64,000 nt of DNA from Blasia pusilla. Its lineage: Eukaryota > Marchantiophyta > Marchantiopsida > Blasiales. The position numbers and the translations under genes were made by a program. Location of the stretch: NCBI GenBank assembly GCA_050084515.1, contig CM114273.1, positions 38,440,001 through 38,504,000 of the forward strand, written 5' to 3'. This document shows positions 1-10,522 of the stretch, one piece after another (within the stretch, counting starts at the first letter, position 1; each line of letters starts with the position of its first letter). Below the pieces are notes generated by a model that ran no database searches, was not told where the DNA came from, and was given only the letters and a program-made list of their open reading frames with translations.

Positions 1-85
1 AAGAAGAATGAACTTTGGAAGAAAGAGCATCTATCTTATTATAGGAGACACTCAGCTCATGTTCAAAGACCTAATACATCGGCGC

Positions 86-415
86 CATGGTTGCACAAAA
101 ACAGACAAGTCCTTCCTTACGACGGACATGGGTTCCAAGAGGTGGGACCCACACTTATAGTCTATGATGGAAGGCAAGGTAACATGGTTGCACCAAAATG
201 GACAAGTCGTTCCTTAGGACGGACATGGATTCCAAGAGGTACGACCCACACTTTTAGTCCATGATGGAAGGCAAGGCAAGGATGAGAGGAGCAATGAGGG
301 AGGAGGGAGTGGAGGTGGAGGGAGGAAGAAATGGGGGAGTATGGAATAAGAAGGCAAGAAAGGGGAATGAGAAATAAGGGAAAGATGGGGTCCATACCGA
401 CAAGTCCTTCCATAT
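86..415 (+). mobile_element. hAT-like non-autonomous element, duplicated left end, right end lost
   Basis: Two left ends (CATGGTTGCAC...) start at 86 and 183, each followed by the family's left subterminal block (GACAAGTCC, GGACGGACATG, then a purine-rich stretch beginning near ATGATGGAAGG). The second runs on into the GGAGGGAGTGGAGG interior and stops matching at about 415, so the right inverted repeat is missing. The same element is seen in fuller form at 15,786-16,101. This is either a tandem duplication of ~97 bp or one copy inserted in another. Family assignment rests on the 8-bp target duplications of the better copies. Confidence 0.7.
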
Positions 416-876
416 GACATCTGATTTTGGTGATGTCTGTGCTTTGCGGGGCATCTTACCCGTATAATACAATACGGATTTCTTTCATCATTTTGAGATT
501 TGCAACGCATATTTATTCCTATGATATCCCAAGTGGTTAGTGGAAATCCAAAAATTGAAAGCTAACAATTTCACCCCGAGAAGTGAGTAAACAATTGTTA
601 TTACAACCCCTACTAGTGGGTCGTAATTTCTTGGTGGGATTTCCGTGGCATATAATTTCCTTGCCTTGGTAAATCCACTCTAAGTGCAAAGCTTTCAGAA
701 TATTTGATATCATATGGGACATGCATTAGTTTTTGATTCACATGGAGATACATTCTCTTTTGTCCTCACGTGAATATTTCACCCATGATGGCAATGGTAT
801 AATCATCCTCGTGTTCGTGTTGTGTCACTGTTGTGTTAATCCTAATATATCACCTCTTTTGTTAATATCACCCTAA
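416..876. other. Unassigned sequence
   Basis: No coding signal is supported. Around 567-600 there is weak similarity to 52,885-52,925 (a stretch containing TTCACCCC and AAGTAAA), which hints that the duplicated segment described at 1,468-2,545 once began here and was later split by Helitron insertions. Confidence 0.4.
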
Positions 877-1108
877 TCTATTATTATTAGAGAGTGCTCT
901 TATAGGGGGTGTCACGCCTCCTCGTGACATCTCTCTTTTTGGGCCGATAGTTGCTTGACACGGATTGCATTCTCCCTTTCGATTTTGAAAGGCGCCCCAC
1001 CGACTTAAGAGTTATTTTCCGTTGGAAGAGGGCGGAGAAGGTTTGGATGTTTTTCACCCGTGCTGTGCACAGGTGAAAAACATTAGCTGGTGCACGGGCA
1101 CCGGCTAA
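877..1108 (+). mobile_element. Small non-autonomous Helitron, copy 1
   Basis: The 5' end reads TCTATTATTATTAGAGAGTG after an A. The 3' end reads CTAA before a T, so the target is A|T as expected for Helitrons (5' TC, 3' CTRR). Just inside the 3' end lie two back-to-back hairpins: 12-bp arms 1047-1058/1072-1083, and 15-bp arms 1079-1093/1098-1112 with one mismatch. No coding capacity is present. The 5' end is nearly the same as that of the neighbouring element at 1148. Confidence 0.6.
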
Positions 1109-1112
1109 TGTT
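1047..1112. repeat. Double hairpin at Helitron 3' end
   Basis: Hairpin one has perfect 12-bp arms (1047-1058 with 1072-1083) and an inner GTGC/GCAC stem. Hairpin two has 15-bp arms (1079-1093 with 1098-1112) with one mismatch and a 4-base loop. The arms overlap at 1079-1083, so the two folds exclude each other in part. Helitrons normally carry one short hairpin 10-12 bases before the terminus. Confidence 0.75.
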
Positions 1113-1147
1113 CATATCAAGATTAAACTAGAAAAAGAAAAACTTTA

Positions 1148-1353
1148 TCTATATTATTATTAGAGAGTGCCTTTTTTATTTGCAAACACCTCATTCTTTG
1201 ACATGTGACAATCAAACAACAAAAAATAATTTCACATAATAGGACAACAATTTTTTTTTGAATTTTTGTAAGATCATATTTCCTTCCCCTCCTTTTATGA
1301 CCCGAGGAAAGACTGCTCAAATACATTTTTATTTGTCACGGGCACCTTACTAG
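1148..1353 (+). mobile_element. Small non-autonomous Helitron, copy 2
   Basis: Begins TCTATATTATTATTAGAGAG after an A at 1147 and ends CACGGGCACCTTACTAG before a T at 1354, the canonical Helitron termini and A|T target. It has no gene. Its 3' end shares CACGGGCACCTTACT with the 3' end downstream of the Helitron helicase at 52,350-52,365, so the two belong to one family. The 3' hairpin is degenerate. Confidence 0.7.
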
Positions 1354-1467
1354 TTCTTATTAAAATCCTCATATATGTCAATCTTGTCGATGAATAAGAA
1401 CGAATGATCAAATTGCCGGACCGGGATGACTTATGTCGGAATTTACCGATATGCGTAGAGTAACTAC

Positions 1468-1778
1468 CCGGGCCCCCCACTAAGTAGGGAACTCGTTGAT
1501 CTTGTGGATGCGTCGCTCACCGACAGAAACCCCCGCCCTAAATCCCGTCGTAAGGACCTTTTCCCTTACTCTAGGGTCCGAATCTGTAGGGCCAGACATT
1601 ATTAAACATTATTCACAAACAATGATTGAGGTTCCGGCGCCGGGAAGAGGCAGCCAATGAGCAGCGAGAAAAGGATTTTGGGTTTTTGTTAATTCAGTAA
1701 ATAGTAATGAGATCATAGAGCCTTCGACGAGCGAAACATGAAAGAGGGAATCGATGCGATATTCCACTCATTAGACCC

Positions 1779-1839
<61 letters not shown>

Positions 1840-2545
1840 GGCATTTTGCGCCTTCAGGAGTGTGTAAATGTGGGGAACTTCAAAAAAGCGTGCGTACGAT
1901 TTCCGTTATTTGGGGTGGAGTTGTTAATTGTTCACTGGTTAATTCTCTCTCCAACGAAACTCTGGAAGGTTTTAGAGGAAGCCATGCACAAGTCGAGAAT
2001 TTCATGGACGTTTTGTGCCGAATTTACAATCTTGTCTACACGGGCCACTACAACGAAACGAAAGCAACAAAAGAAAAGAGGATGAAATGCTCGTACGATC
2101 TCGTTAAACTTTAGAAAAGATAGTCTCGAGAAAGTTTGGAAATTGGCTTTGATGGCCACTTCCCAAACTGCTATCCATTATGTGACTTAGATGATTGGTA
2201 CGATTCTTTCTTTTTTTCCTACATTTTTGTCTTACTTTCTTGCAAACCTTTATGGCCCACTATTTTCCCTCCGATAGTAGGCTGGAAAGGGTCTCTCCTA
2301 TTACAAGCGTTAATAAAACTCGCGCGTGAAGTAAGGCTCTAAAACAAAACAAACCCACTTCGTATTTTCAGCATGTTGCGAACGTTGCTAAATATAGAGT
2401 AGAAAAATTCCTTGTCATGTTATAACGTCAAACCGCCCACTCATCGATGTTGTATTCATGTCTTCCATTTTTTTTTTTTTTTTTTTCTTTTTTTTAAATT
2501 ATTTTTTTCATTCATGGATGGGTGAAGTCATTTTAGCATTCTAAA
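1468..2545. repeat. Duplicated ~1 kb segment, copy 1
   Basis: Clearly homologous, in the same orientation, to 52,980-54,030: shared blocks include CGTCGTAAGGACCTTTTCC, ATTGAGGTTCCGGCGC, GATGCGATATTCCACTCATT, CATGGACGTTTTGTGCCGAA, AATGCTCGTACGATCTCGT and CGCCCACTCATCGATGTTG. Parts of both copies translate to a related peptide ending in KCSYDLVKL, but small indels break the frame in each, so no gene is called. The copy here has a long TA run at 1,784-1,837 where the partner has only a short TATATA. It lacks obvious terminal repeats; origin is unknown. Confidence 0.75.
1784..1837. repeat. (AT)n microsatellite
   Basis: About 27 AT units within the duplicated segment. The homologous place near 53,310 holds only a GGGATATATACC seed, so the run expanded after the duplication. 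Confidence 0.95.
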
Positions 2546-3029
2546 TAAGGGTTCACACATCGTTGAAATGGATGTTCAAATTTTCTCATCTTCATGCAAG
2601 AACAGAAAAAAAAATCCTCCGCTTCCTCCAAGGCCAACGGGTTCAAACTTCCTATGGTGCAAGAACACTTGTACTTCATATTTATTTATACATAGGTTGT
2701 TCAGATTTCTTTTCTCCTCTTGGATGTAGGTTTCTATGCTTGTAATGGTGTCAATTGTGCATGGTTGGTAGCTATTGTGAATTAATGTTGCAAGGGGTTG
2801 CTCACTTAGAAAGGACAATGAACTTCAATAAAAACTCTTGATGGAAAACCCATCAGAGATACAGAAAAGGGGGGCATAGAGAGCCAAAAACTTGAAGGCC
2901 ATAACTGCCCCAAAAAGAAAGAAGAGAGCCTTCCCCCCTATTAACCAAACTCACCAACAACATAGACATCATGTAGTGGGGATGGTATCCCAACCGTTTT
3001 GATCTCATGTGATGTAGATTCTTTTTAAT
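2546..3029. other. Unassigned sequence
   Basis: A poly-T tract lies just before (about 2,468-2,497). Short open frames on both strands have no recognisable domain. Nothing else is supported. Confidence 0.5.
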
Positions 3030-3760
3030 CTTTTAGATTGGTTAACATAGGATTCCCCTTTTTCTTTCTACCCAACCCCGGGGATAGTGTTATGAAGTTT
3101 ATTTGATGATCCCTTTTTATATCTTTCTACTCTAGCCAATAGGAAAATGCATTGAATGAGCATCAAACATTTATTTGCATGATGAAAGTAAAGTGCATAC
3201 CCATGATATGGGAATATATCTTTTGCTTTTATTTTGTAATCCAAACACAATCTTTAGTTTTCTCTTAGCTTTCCAATTTTATATTTTTCACATATTATAT
3301 ACATAAGTTTGAATATATAAATGGAAAGAGATTTTAGACATGGTTGATCATGCTCATACAAGATTTGGAAATAGTCTTGCTTACATAAAATCTATGTTCT
3401 TGAAATACAAGGTTATATTTCTAGAGTAGACATTCCTTGTTGGTATATATCATACATTTGACACTTCGTACAAAAAGAGGATTTTCGATTCTTTTTGTTT
3501 TGAAGGTCATCTAAAAAATAGATTAGAAGAAAAGAATGAGAGAGATAGTGAAATAGAAAACTAATGTGGGGCCCGTATGTAAATTATGTCCTAAATGTAT
3601 TTGTAAAAGAAAGCAAAGACGGAATTATATTATAGTATCGGTGTTTCACATGTAGTTGCTATTCATGAATTATAGTCTTAAGGGAGTCTCCAAACTTGCT
3701 ACAAGGGCACAAATATCATGAGTCAATCTGAAATGGTTTTAGATTGACTCATGGTATTTG
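3030..3760 (+). mobile_element. LINE 3' untranslated end, fragment
   Basis: Aligns with the 3' tail of the LINE at 59,310-59,990: shared CATAGGATTCCCCTTTTTC, CCAATAGGAAAATG, TTTTTGTTTTGAAGGT, GTGAAATAGAAAA and TTATTCATGAATTATA in the same order. Only the tail is present, as expected of a 5'-truncated retroposon. It ends in a hairpin with 19-bp arms (3,711-3,729 with 3,741-3,759, one mismatch) that the longer copy lacks. Confidence 0.65.
3711..3759. repeat. Inverted repeat, 19-bp arms
   Basis: Arms 3,711-3,729 and 3,741-3,759 differ at one base and are separated by 11 bases. The core is ATGAGTCAATCT with its complement AGATTGACTCAT. Confidence 0.85.
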
Positions 3761-4765
3761 AGCCGATGAGAAATTGTGGGCAATTTCCTTTTGTGCAATG
3801 GATTGAAGGAGTGAATTGAAGAAATGGATTGAATCCAATTCTTAGGATCTAAACACTATAACATTGAAGGGTTAATCCATTTTGATTGTGAATTGAGTGG
3901 AGATGGATACCTATTATGGATACGATTGGAAGATTCCAAAATGGTCACACTAGAGACTAGCGAGAGTCAAGGTGGAAGACATGTATGATATGTCTTGAGT
4001 TGACAAGATTAGTTCAGCATGCTAGTCCTAGCATCTGTTCTTTTTCCTTTCATCTTAATTTCTTGTGGGAATGTGCATCTATGTTCTTGAACTGCTGCTG
4101 CTAAATACCATTCCCATATAAATTCTACGAGTACTTCGACAAAAAAATAAGATTCAAGGTAGAGGTGTGTATGGAAATATGGTGAATGTGAATAAAGTGG
4201 AGTTCATAGAACTTTATACGACATGAGATTCCATTATCAGATCCAATATTCAAGGCAAAGATACTTCAAGTCAAGGGAGACAAAAAAACTTCACAATCTG
4301 TGCCTCATTGATGAATGGAAGAACATTCGTTGTCCTACACAAGATGATGGAAGGATCCTGCAATATCCATTCCTTGTTTGATCCATCTCCGAATACTAGC
4401 AATTACTCTATAAACTACTACTTGTAGAAGGGGTGCTAGTTTCCATAGAGGTAGAAGAAATATTCGCGAAATGAGTAGAAAAAGATGGTATGTGTACACG
4501 AAGTTCTTTCTTGTATTCACTGCTTGATTAACCCTCTAATCAATTGGTGGAACCATGTGATTGAAGGGATGGATTGTCCAAAAATAAATGTTATAATCTA
4601 GACATGATGGCATTAGCAACTCGTGAGAGTCAAATGAGGGCTCTTTCTTCGGAATTAGTAAGGAGAGAAATTTGAGAAAGTTCTTGTAGTGTTTGATGTT
4701 TTATAGATTTACATTCAATTTTTGAAGAAGTTTTGCTACCTCTCTCTTTTGTAATGTAATACACT
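3761..4765. other. Unassigned sequence
   Basis: No open frame with a recognisable domain and no repeat shared with the rest of the window was found. Confidence 0.5.
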
Positions 4766-4854
4766 ATACTATTTTTTGCATTACCTAATTGTGAGAAGCT
4801 TCAAATGAATGTCATTTGAAGATTCTCACAATGAGGTAATGCAAAAAATAGTAT
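4766..4854. repeat. Foldback, 43-bp arms
   Basis: Arms 4,766-4,808 and 4,812-4,854 are complementary with two mismatches and a 3-base loop. It would fold into one long hairpin as RNA. It could be a tiny foldback transposon or a small-RNA precursor; sequence alone cannot decide. Confidence 0.9.
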
Positions 4855-6409
4855 AATCTTATTTCTGTTAGGTTTTATAATCTTATTTTTATTTTCCCTT
4901 ATAGTGGGCTAAAAGAATATTAAAAATCAAGGAAGAGATTAATTAATTTTTATTATTACTCATCATATTTACAACATAGAAAAAATCATAAATGCAAGGC
5001 ATACGAAATTTTTTCAAATTTGACGATCTAATTAAATAGAAGATATGTATAATGGAAAATTTCTTTAAAAAAAGTAAAGAAAATAGAATTTCACACTTTA
5101 TGCTCAACATGCATAATTTTTTCAGGTTTTTTTCCCCACCACAAATTTCCCTACCCTGAAGTTTTTAAATGAAAAAAACGTTTTTTTAATTCATTGGGAT
5201 GATATTTAAACTAAATCACCTAACTCTTCCCTGAAATTTGTGAAAACATATAATGATAGGAAGGAGGGTTAGAGTATTTATGAGACGTAACCGCTAACAA
5301 AATGGAACTCTACAATATTTCAAAGAATCCAAAAAGATATTCTTGACCAAAAAGTTCCCCCAGTCTCAAGTTCATGCAGTATTTTACAATTTTCAATTCA
5401 TAACAAGCTAAAATTTAAAAGTGTAAAAATTGGGATTAAAATTTTATTCCTAATTTGGGAAGAGTTTAAAAAAATTCCCAATTAAGAGTTAACAAAAGAA
5501 AACTCACTAGGTCATTTTTCTCCTCTCAATAGTTTTTCCTACCCTTACGTTCGGGTAGTTTTGTATATATCTTAATTTGAAAGAAAAGAAAATGTAAGGG
5601 ATACTAATTCGGGACAATTTTAAAATTTCTAAATCCACGCCTTACAAAGGATTTTTAAACATAGATAAATATGGGAAGAAAATTGATGAATTATATGTAC
5701 AAGTCACTACAAAATATCAATCCTGAGAAAAAAAAAAAGCAAAACAAAAACTTCTACATTCCTCTTAATTGGTATACTGGTTTTTCACTTCTTACTTTTT
5801 TTGGCTTGATCACAAATATGTGTACTCTTAAGAAGTTGGAATATTTTCTAATTTTTAAATTTGAATAAAAGAAACGCTAAAGGAGGATATAGAAATTTTT
5901 TGCTTATTTCTTTGGGAAAATTTGAAAATCCTAAACCCAACCCTCACCCCAACGTTAGGGGTGCAGGTTCGACATTTTATTTGAGATGAAAGAATAATAA
6001 ATTGGGATGACTTAAAAATTGCTCATCACCATGTTAAATATTTGTAGTTATTAAAATTGATTTTTTTAAATGAAGAAATTATAAAACTTAAAGAAGACTC
6101 CTAAAAAATTGGAAGGAATTAAACATAATATTTGTAGGATTCAAAAATTTCAAAACCCAACCTATCCTTATGTAAGTCAAATTTTTAAAGTTTTTCATTA
6201 GAAAATAATAATGAAAAGAAAAGAGGATGTCTTAAGAAAATTTTCCTACCTTCATTAAATTTTCAAACACTCATAATTATAGAAAAATAAATGATAATTA
6301 AATTAAATTTATGAGAAGTTTAAAGTAAAACTTGTATAAAATTTGAAGGAAAAAGTGGAAAATTTCGGAAATTTCAAAAGCCAACTATTACCTACAATAT
6401 GTAGAAAAT
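4855..6409. other. AT-rich sequence with weak recurring blocks
   Basis: Long AT-rich stretch. Loosely similar blocks recur (a CCTACCC/CTTACGT core, then TTTTGTATAT and AATTTGAAA) near 5,535, 5,945, 6,165 and 7,380, suggesting a very old tandem or dispersed repeat. No gene is supported. Confidence 0.35.
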
Positions 6410-6610
6410 TTATTGTGTTTCGCACTTTCCCATTTCTTCCCCCCCCCCACCTGCACAACCTCCCCCCTTATTGCCCTACATGCCCCTATCTTGCCTTCTA
6501 CCAAGAGCTATAAGTATGGGCCCCATCTCTTGCAATTCATGTCCGTGGACACGTCCACACATGTTCGTTCTAGGAAAGAACTTGTCCGTTTTTGTACAAT
6601 CACGCTTCTT
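6410..6610 (-). mobile_element. hAT-like non-autonomous element, minus-strand fragment
   Basis: Read on the minus strand this has the family's left block in order: a degenerate terminal GATTGTACAAAAACGGACAAG, then a GGACGTGTCCACGGACATG core, then AAGAGATGGGGCCCA, then the purine-rich interior. The other end is missing. Confidence 0.6.
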
Positions 6611-7440
6611 GTGCTCATCACACATTTCCGTATCCTAAAGTTTGAAGTTTTTTTTACTTTGTAATTTTCTATTACAAAACCTTAAATCCCACACAATAAT
6701 GGGCAATGTTTTTTGATTTTATAATGAAAAAAATATTTAGGTTATAAATTAGGACGATTTGAGAAAAATTGCACAACCTTTCACTATGCATCTTTTGATT
6801 TTGATCATTTTCCCAAAGAATGAGAAAATTTTAAAAATCAACAAAAGCTATCAAAAATTATAAAAAAGGACCCTTTCATACCTTTCCTAATCATGATATT
6901 CGAATATATTTTTTCTTTTTCTTCTACTTTTTTCACCTTAATCGATAAGGGTACTCCAACCTCATTCATTTATAATACACAGTTTGATTTGAATAAAGAA
7001 ATTAAGATTTGGAATAATCTAACCTAGAATGACCACATCTTTGTTCAATGAACAAATCTCTAAACACTCATAATTCTAGAAATAAAAATTAGAAATTAAT
7101 TAATTAAACCATGAAAAAGTTTTTTTAAAAACATATTTTTTTGGAATAATTTAGAAATCAAGAATTCACATATCATTTTCCCTAGTCATAGGTAAACCAC
7201 CACCAAATGTAAATTTCCATATGAGAAAAGGTTTAGACTTGAAAGTTCAAATAAATAATAGGATTATATCAATAAATATGGAAAATTAAATCATAAAAAA
7301 GTGAAAAATTTCAATGTTATTCATTGATTGGAATTTTTATTTCTCTTAGTTTTTTATTATTTTCTATACTTGAAACTTCCCTACCTTGATGTAACCATGT
7401 TGGGAAATTTTGTATATCATTTAATTTGAAGCAAAAGTCC
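6611..7440. other. AT-rich sequence, nothing recognised
   Basis: No coding frame of note. A CTTGATGTAACCATG-containing block near 7,385 resembles the recurring block noted at 5,535-6,215. Confidence 0.4.
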
Positions 7441-7479
7441 TCATTAAAAAAAGTGGTGTCGAGTTTTTTAAAACCAACA

Positions 7480-8130
7480 AGATCTTTTGATGAAAATTGT
7501 CACAATTTTCATGGGTGTGTATGCAACCTCCCTAAAATATTTCAATCAAAATGGATGTCCAACCGAAAGCCTAAAAATCATATGAAATTTTAAATATTTT
7601 AAATACTCGTGCACTCTGGCCTGATATAGAGATAATGTTCTTGAGACGAAACTTAGTAAAATGATTTATATGAGTATATGGAAAAATTCCTTAAGATTTT
7701 CAACCAAAATTCAAGTAGGAAAGAAAGCTCAAAATGCATAAGGTCCTTTTCGACTCGCACAATCTATCCTTATGAAGAAAAAGATGATGTAGATTTTTCT
7801 TTTTAACCAACAAAAAATGATCTTGAGATGAAACTTGGTGCACTTGTGTACAAATTTTTTTCTAACCTTCCTACTAAGTCTCAATCAAAATTAAATTCCA
7901 AAATAATTTCAAAGTTCATAAGGTCTTTTTGGGCGCGTGTGGTAAGAGCTTGTATCGAAAAAGGTGGTGTCCATTTTACATTGTAATGAAAAAGATATTC
8001 ATGAGATGAAAATTGATAAAATTTATCATGGGAGTGTATGTTACCTCCTAAAAAATTTGAATGAAAATGGAAACCCAACGAAAAGCCCATAAATCATAAG
8101 GTTGTTTTATGTCATAAGGTCTTCCAAGTT
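7480..8130. repeat. Degenerate ~180-bp tandem repeat
   Basis: Comparable points recur about every 180 bases: CTTGAGACGAAACTTAG near 7,640, CTTGAGATGAAACTTGG near 7,821, CATGAGATGAAAATTG near 7,999; likewise AAGGTCCTTTTCG at 7,740 and AAGGTCTTTTTGGG at 7,920. Four or so units are present and strongly diverged. The period equals that of the array at 15,040-16,575, but sequence similarity between the two is slight. Confidence 0.55.
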
Positions 8131-9100
8131 TTTTGAAACCTTGCCCCAAAATTTGGATGCACGAAACCATACACAAGAAACAATAAATTCCCATGGGGCT
8201 TTTTTTCTAATGACCAATGAGACCTTTGTAATATAGATGAAAGTTGAAACCCTAGAGTTTAACCCGCAAAACGGTGTAGTTTATCTCGAGGAGCCATGAC
8301 ACATGGTACCATTAGAACAACTTTACAACGTGGTTGTTTCCTAGTATGAACTCTTAGAAAAAAATTCCCTTGGATTTAGTGATTGGAAAGAGGTTTCTAA
8401 TAGACCTTTGTATATAGTAGATGGTCTTGCTATGATCCTTGCCCTAGCCGAGTTCTCTTCCATCAAATCAGACGCTATGTCTTTGTCATGTTGCTTTCCT
8501 TTGGTCAAATTTATGAGATGGTTGTCCTTACACACTTCCTTCCGCAAGATGTAACTATCATTAGAATTTGAATGAGATGGTCATGCCTTGTGATTCTTGA
8601 TGTTTCTTTTGAAATTATCTTGTTCAAAATCTTCAAGTGGAATAAGCTTGTTATCCCCAAAATCACTATCTTGTAAGTCATTGTCAAGCAAAAATCTCCT
8701 CTACCCTTTTTGTTCAGTGGTTTTAAGCAATACCTCTTCAAGTGGGTTCATTTCTATGACAAGTCATTCAACTTCTAAGCATTCATAAAAATTATTGTTG
8801 GCATCTCAATTGCTAGTACTCGACAAGTCAAGGATGCATCAAGTAAGAAAATTAGTTTCTTGAATGTTCATGCAATTTTGAGATACACATAAACCAAATC
8901 ATTTGACTTGCAAGCTTCCAGTCAATTCTTATGTCAATATGAATAAATCATTGGGAACTCCAACTCCTCTCATAGGTATACGTAATGACTCTTTGCGACA
9001 AAATGTATTTGGTAATGCTTTGTAAATTGGTATCCAAGTGAGCTTTGATAGTTAGCCGATAAGCATGTGTGGATGGTGTGGAGGGAAACCTTTGCACTAC
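8131..9100. other. Unassigned sequence
   Basis: Short open frames on both strands, none with a domain I recognise. Nothing further is supported. Confidence 0.45.
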
Positions 9101-9179
9101 ATTGAGATGGGTTGAAGGAGCCTACGGTAGGAGGGAATGCAATGTTGTTACGTTACCCTTGGACACCACAATGTAGGAG

Positions 9180-9560
9180 GTGAGAGTGTTGGATCTCTTC
9201 AAACAGATGAACATTGGGTTAGCTCCAATATTATAAGCAAGAGTGCATGTACAATATTTTTTTTATGTAGAGTGTGATATGATTGTAAGGCATATCTGAG
9301 CCCATCATATGATGCAATCTGTTACCTATGTTGGCTGCAATATTCTTTAGCGAAGGAGATCTCTTTGATGGGAGTGTAGGACTCAGATAACATAGGGACC
9401 ACTAATTGGGTCATTATAAGTTTTACATTTGAGGGTGAGTTATGTGTTGGACGAGGAGGTGGTTTGGGCCATGTTGGACATGTTATGTTCTAACATCTGC
9501 AAGAATACTAGTCTCATTCTAGTGGACATGATGAAGAATGTAAAAATATTGGGTAATTCT
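9180..9560 (+). pseudogene. Ty3/gypsy protease-RT spacer fragment
   Basis: In the plus frame starting GTGTTGGATCTCTTC the text encodes VLDLFKQMNIGLAPIL followed by a stretch with FYVECD and IVRHI, matching the inner gypsy element at about 39,530-39,680 (VLDLF..., YVESDDVARR) and the fragment at 63,750-64,000. It has several stops. No LTR is visible nearby, so this is an isolated remnant of a related element. Confidence 0.55.
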
Positions 9561-10522
9561 CGTGTATAAGTAGTAATAAGTATATATTAGGTTTGTGCAT
9601 GGATCAACCGATGAGTATTTGTGGATGGGATGGATATTGGATCAGAAGCACAACATCTACGTTCTCTAGTGGACTAACTTGATACCATATAAGGTTTTGA
9701 GGAGACCTATGTGAGAGTGGAGAATCCCTCCCATTTATTGCTGGATCCATTTTGGATTTAGATAGTTAATCCAAAATCAACTACCGTGGCCCTTCATTTT
9801 GGCCCACAACCCAAATGTCAATCATAATATGTAGACCCGCATTTGACTATAAGCCCCCTTGTAAGACTCTCTGTGCAGATTTTGCAACTCCCTACTCCCC
9901 AAACATATCTTGGAGCTTGGACCTATATTTTTTGTGTCTCATGGCTAGCCCTTGTCTTGTCTCTTGCCCATTGGTGTCTCATGGTTATGTTGTCCCTCTT
10001 TGTGTTTTGTGGCTAGTTCCTTGGCTACTATCGGGCTCCTTGTTACTCACCCTTGATTTGGCTCAAGAATTTTACACCTTTCTTGCCTTTCCCTCATAGT
10101 CACGCGTATCTATGCCCTTTCTTAAATAACGTTTGTCTCAAGGTGGGTGCCCATGCTGACTAGCGTTAGTACCGCAATTGGTTTTGTTAGCCTTGTGTCT
10201 ACCAAGATGGTTAACACAATGGCTAGGCACAAGATCAAAGATGATTGAGAGAGATATCCTTGGACTTGCTTGGATGTGATGTGGCCATTGAGAGATAGCA
10301 CTATCGATAGCGTGGTTCTTGATTTTGCACTTTGAGGAGTACTATGAGGCAAGTTGTCTAAGTTGGCTACAAATGAGCAATCGATCACTATCAATATTGA
10401 TGGGGTTTCACAACAACAACCCTAAACCCTAAATATTGGTCCTAAGTTGACATGAGGAGATCACCTTTGAGTTCATCAATTCCCTCTTTCTATCTCGGTT
10501 TCCCTTGTCTTAGACTCTACTC
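9561..10522. other. Unassigned sequence
   Basis: Contains open frames at 9,815-10,099 (plus) and 10,122-10,394 (minus) with no recognisable domain; the first is hydrophobic and probably fortuitous. Confidence 0.4.

Noticed and set aside
1738-2114. Protein-coding gene in the duplicated segment
   Set aside because: The frame includes an Ile-Tyr run from the TA microsatellite, and the related frame in the second copy is broken by indels.
9815-10099. Membrane protein gene
   Set aside because: Hydrophobic frame without start context, family match or neighbouring support; likely chance.
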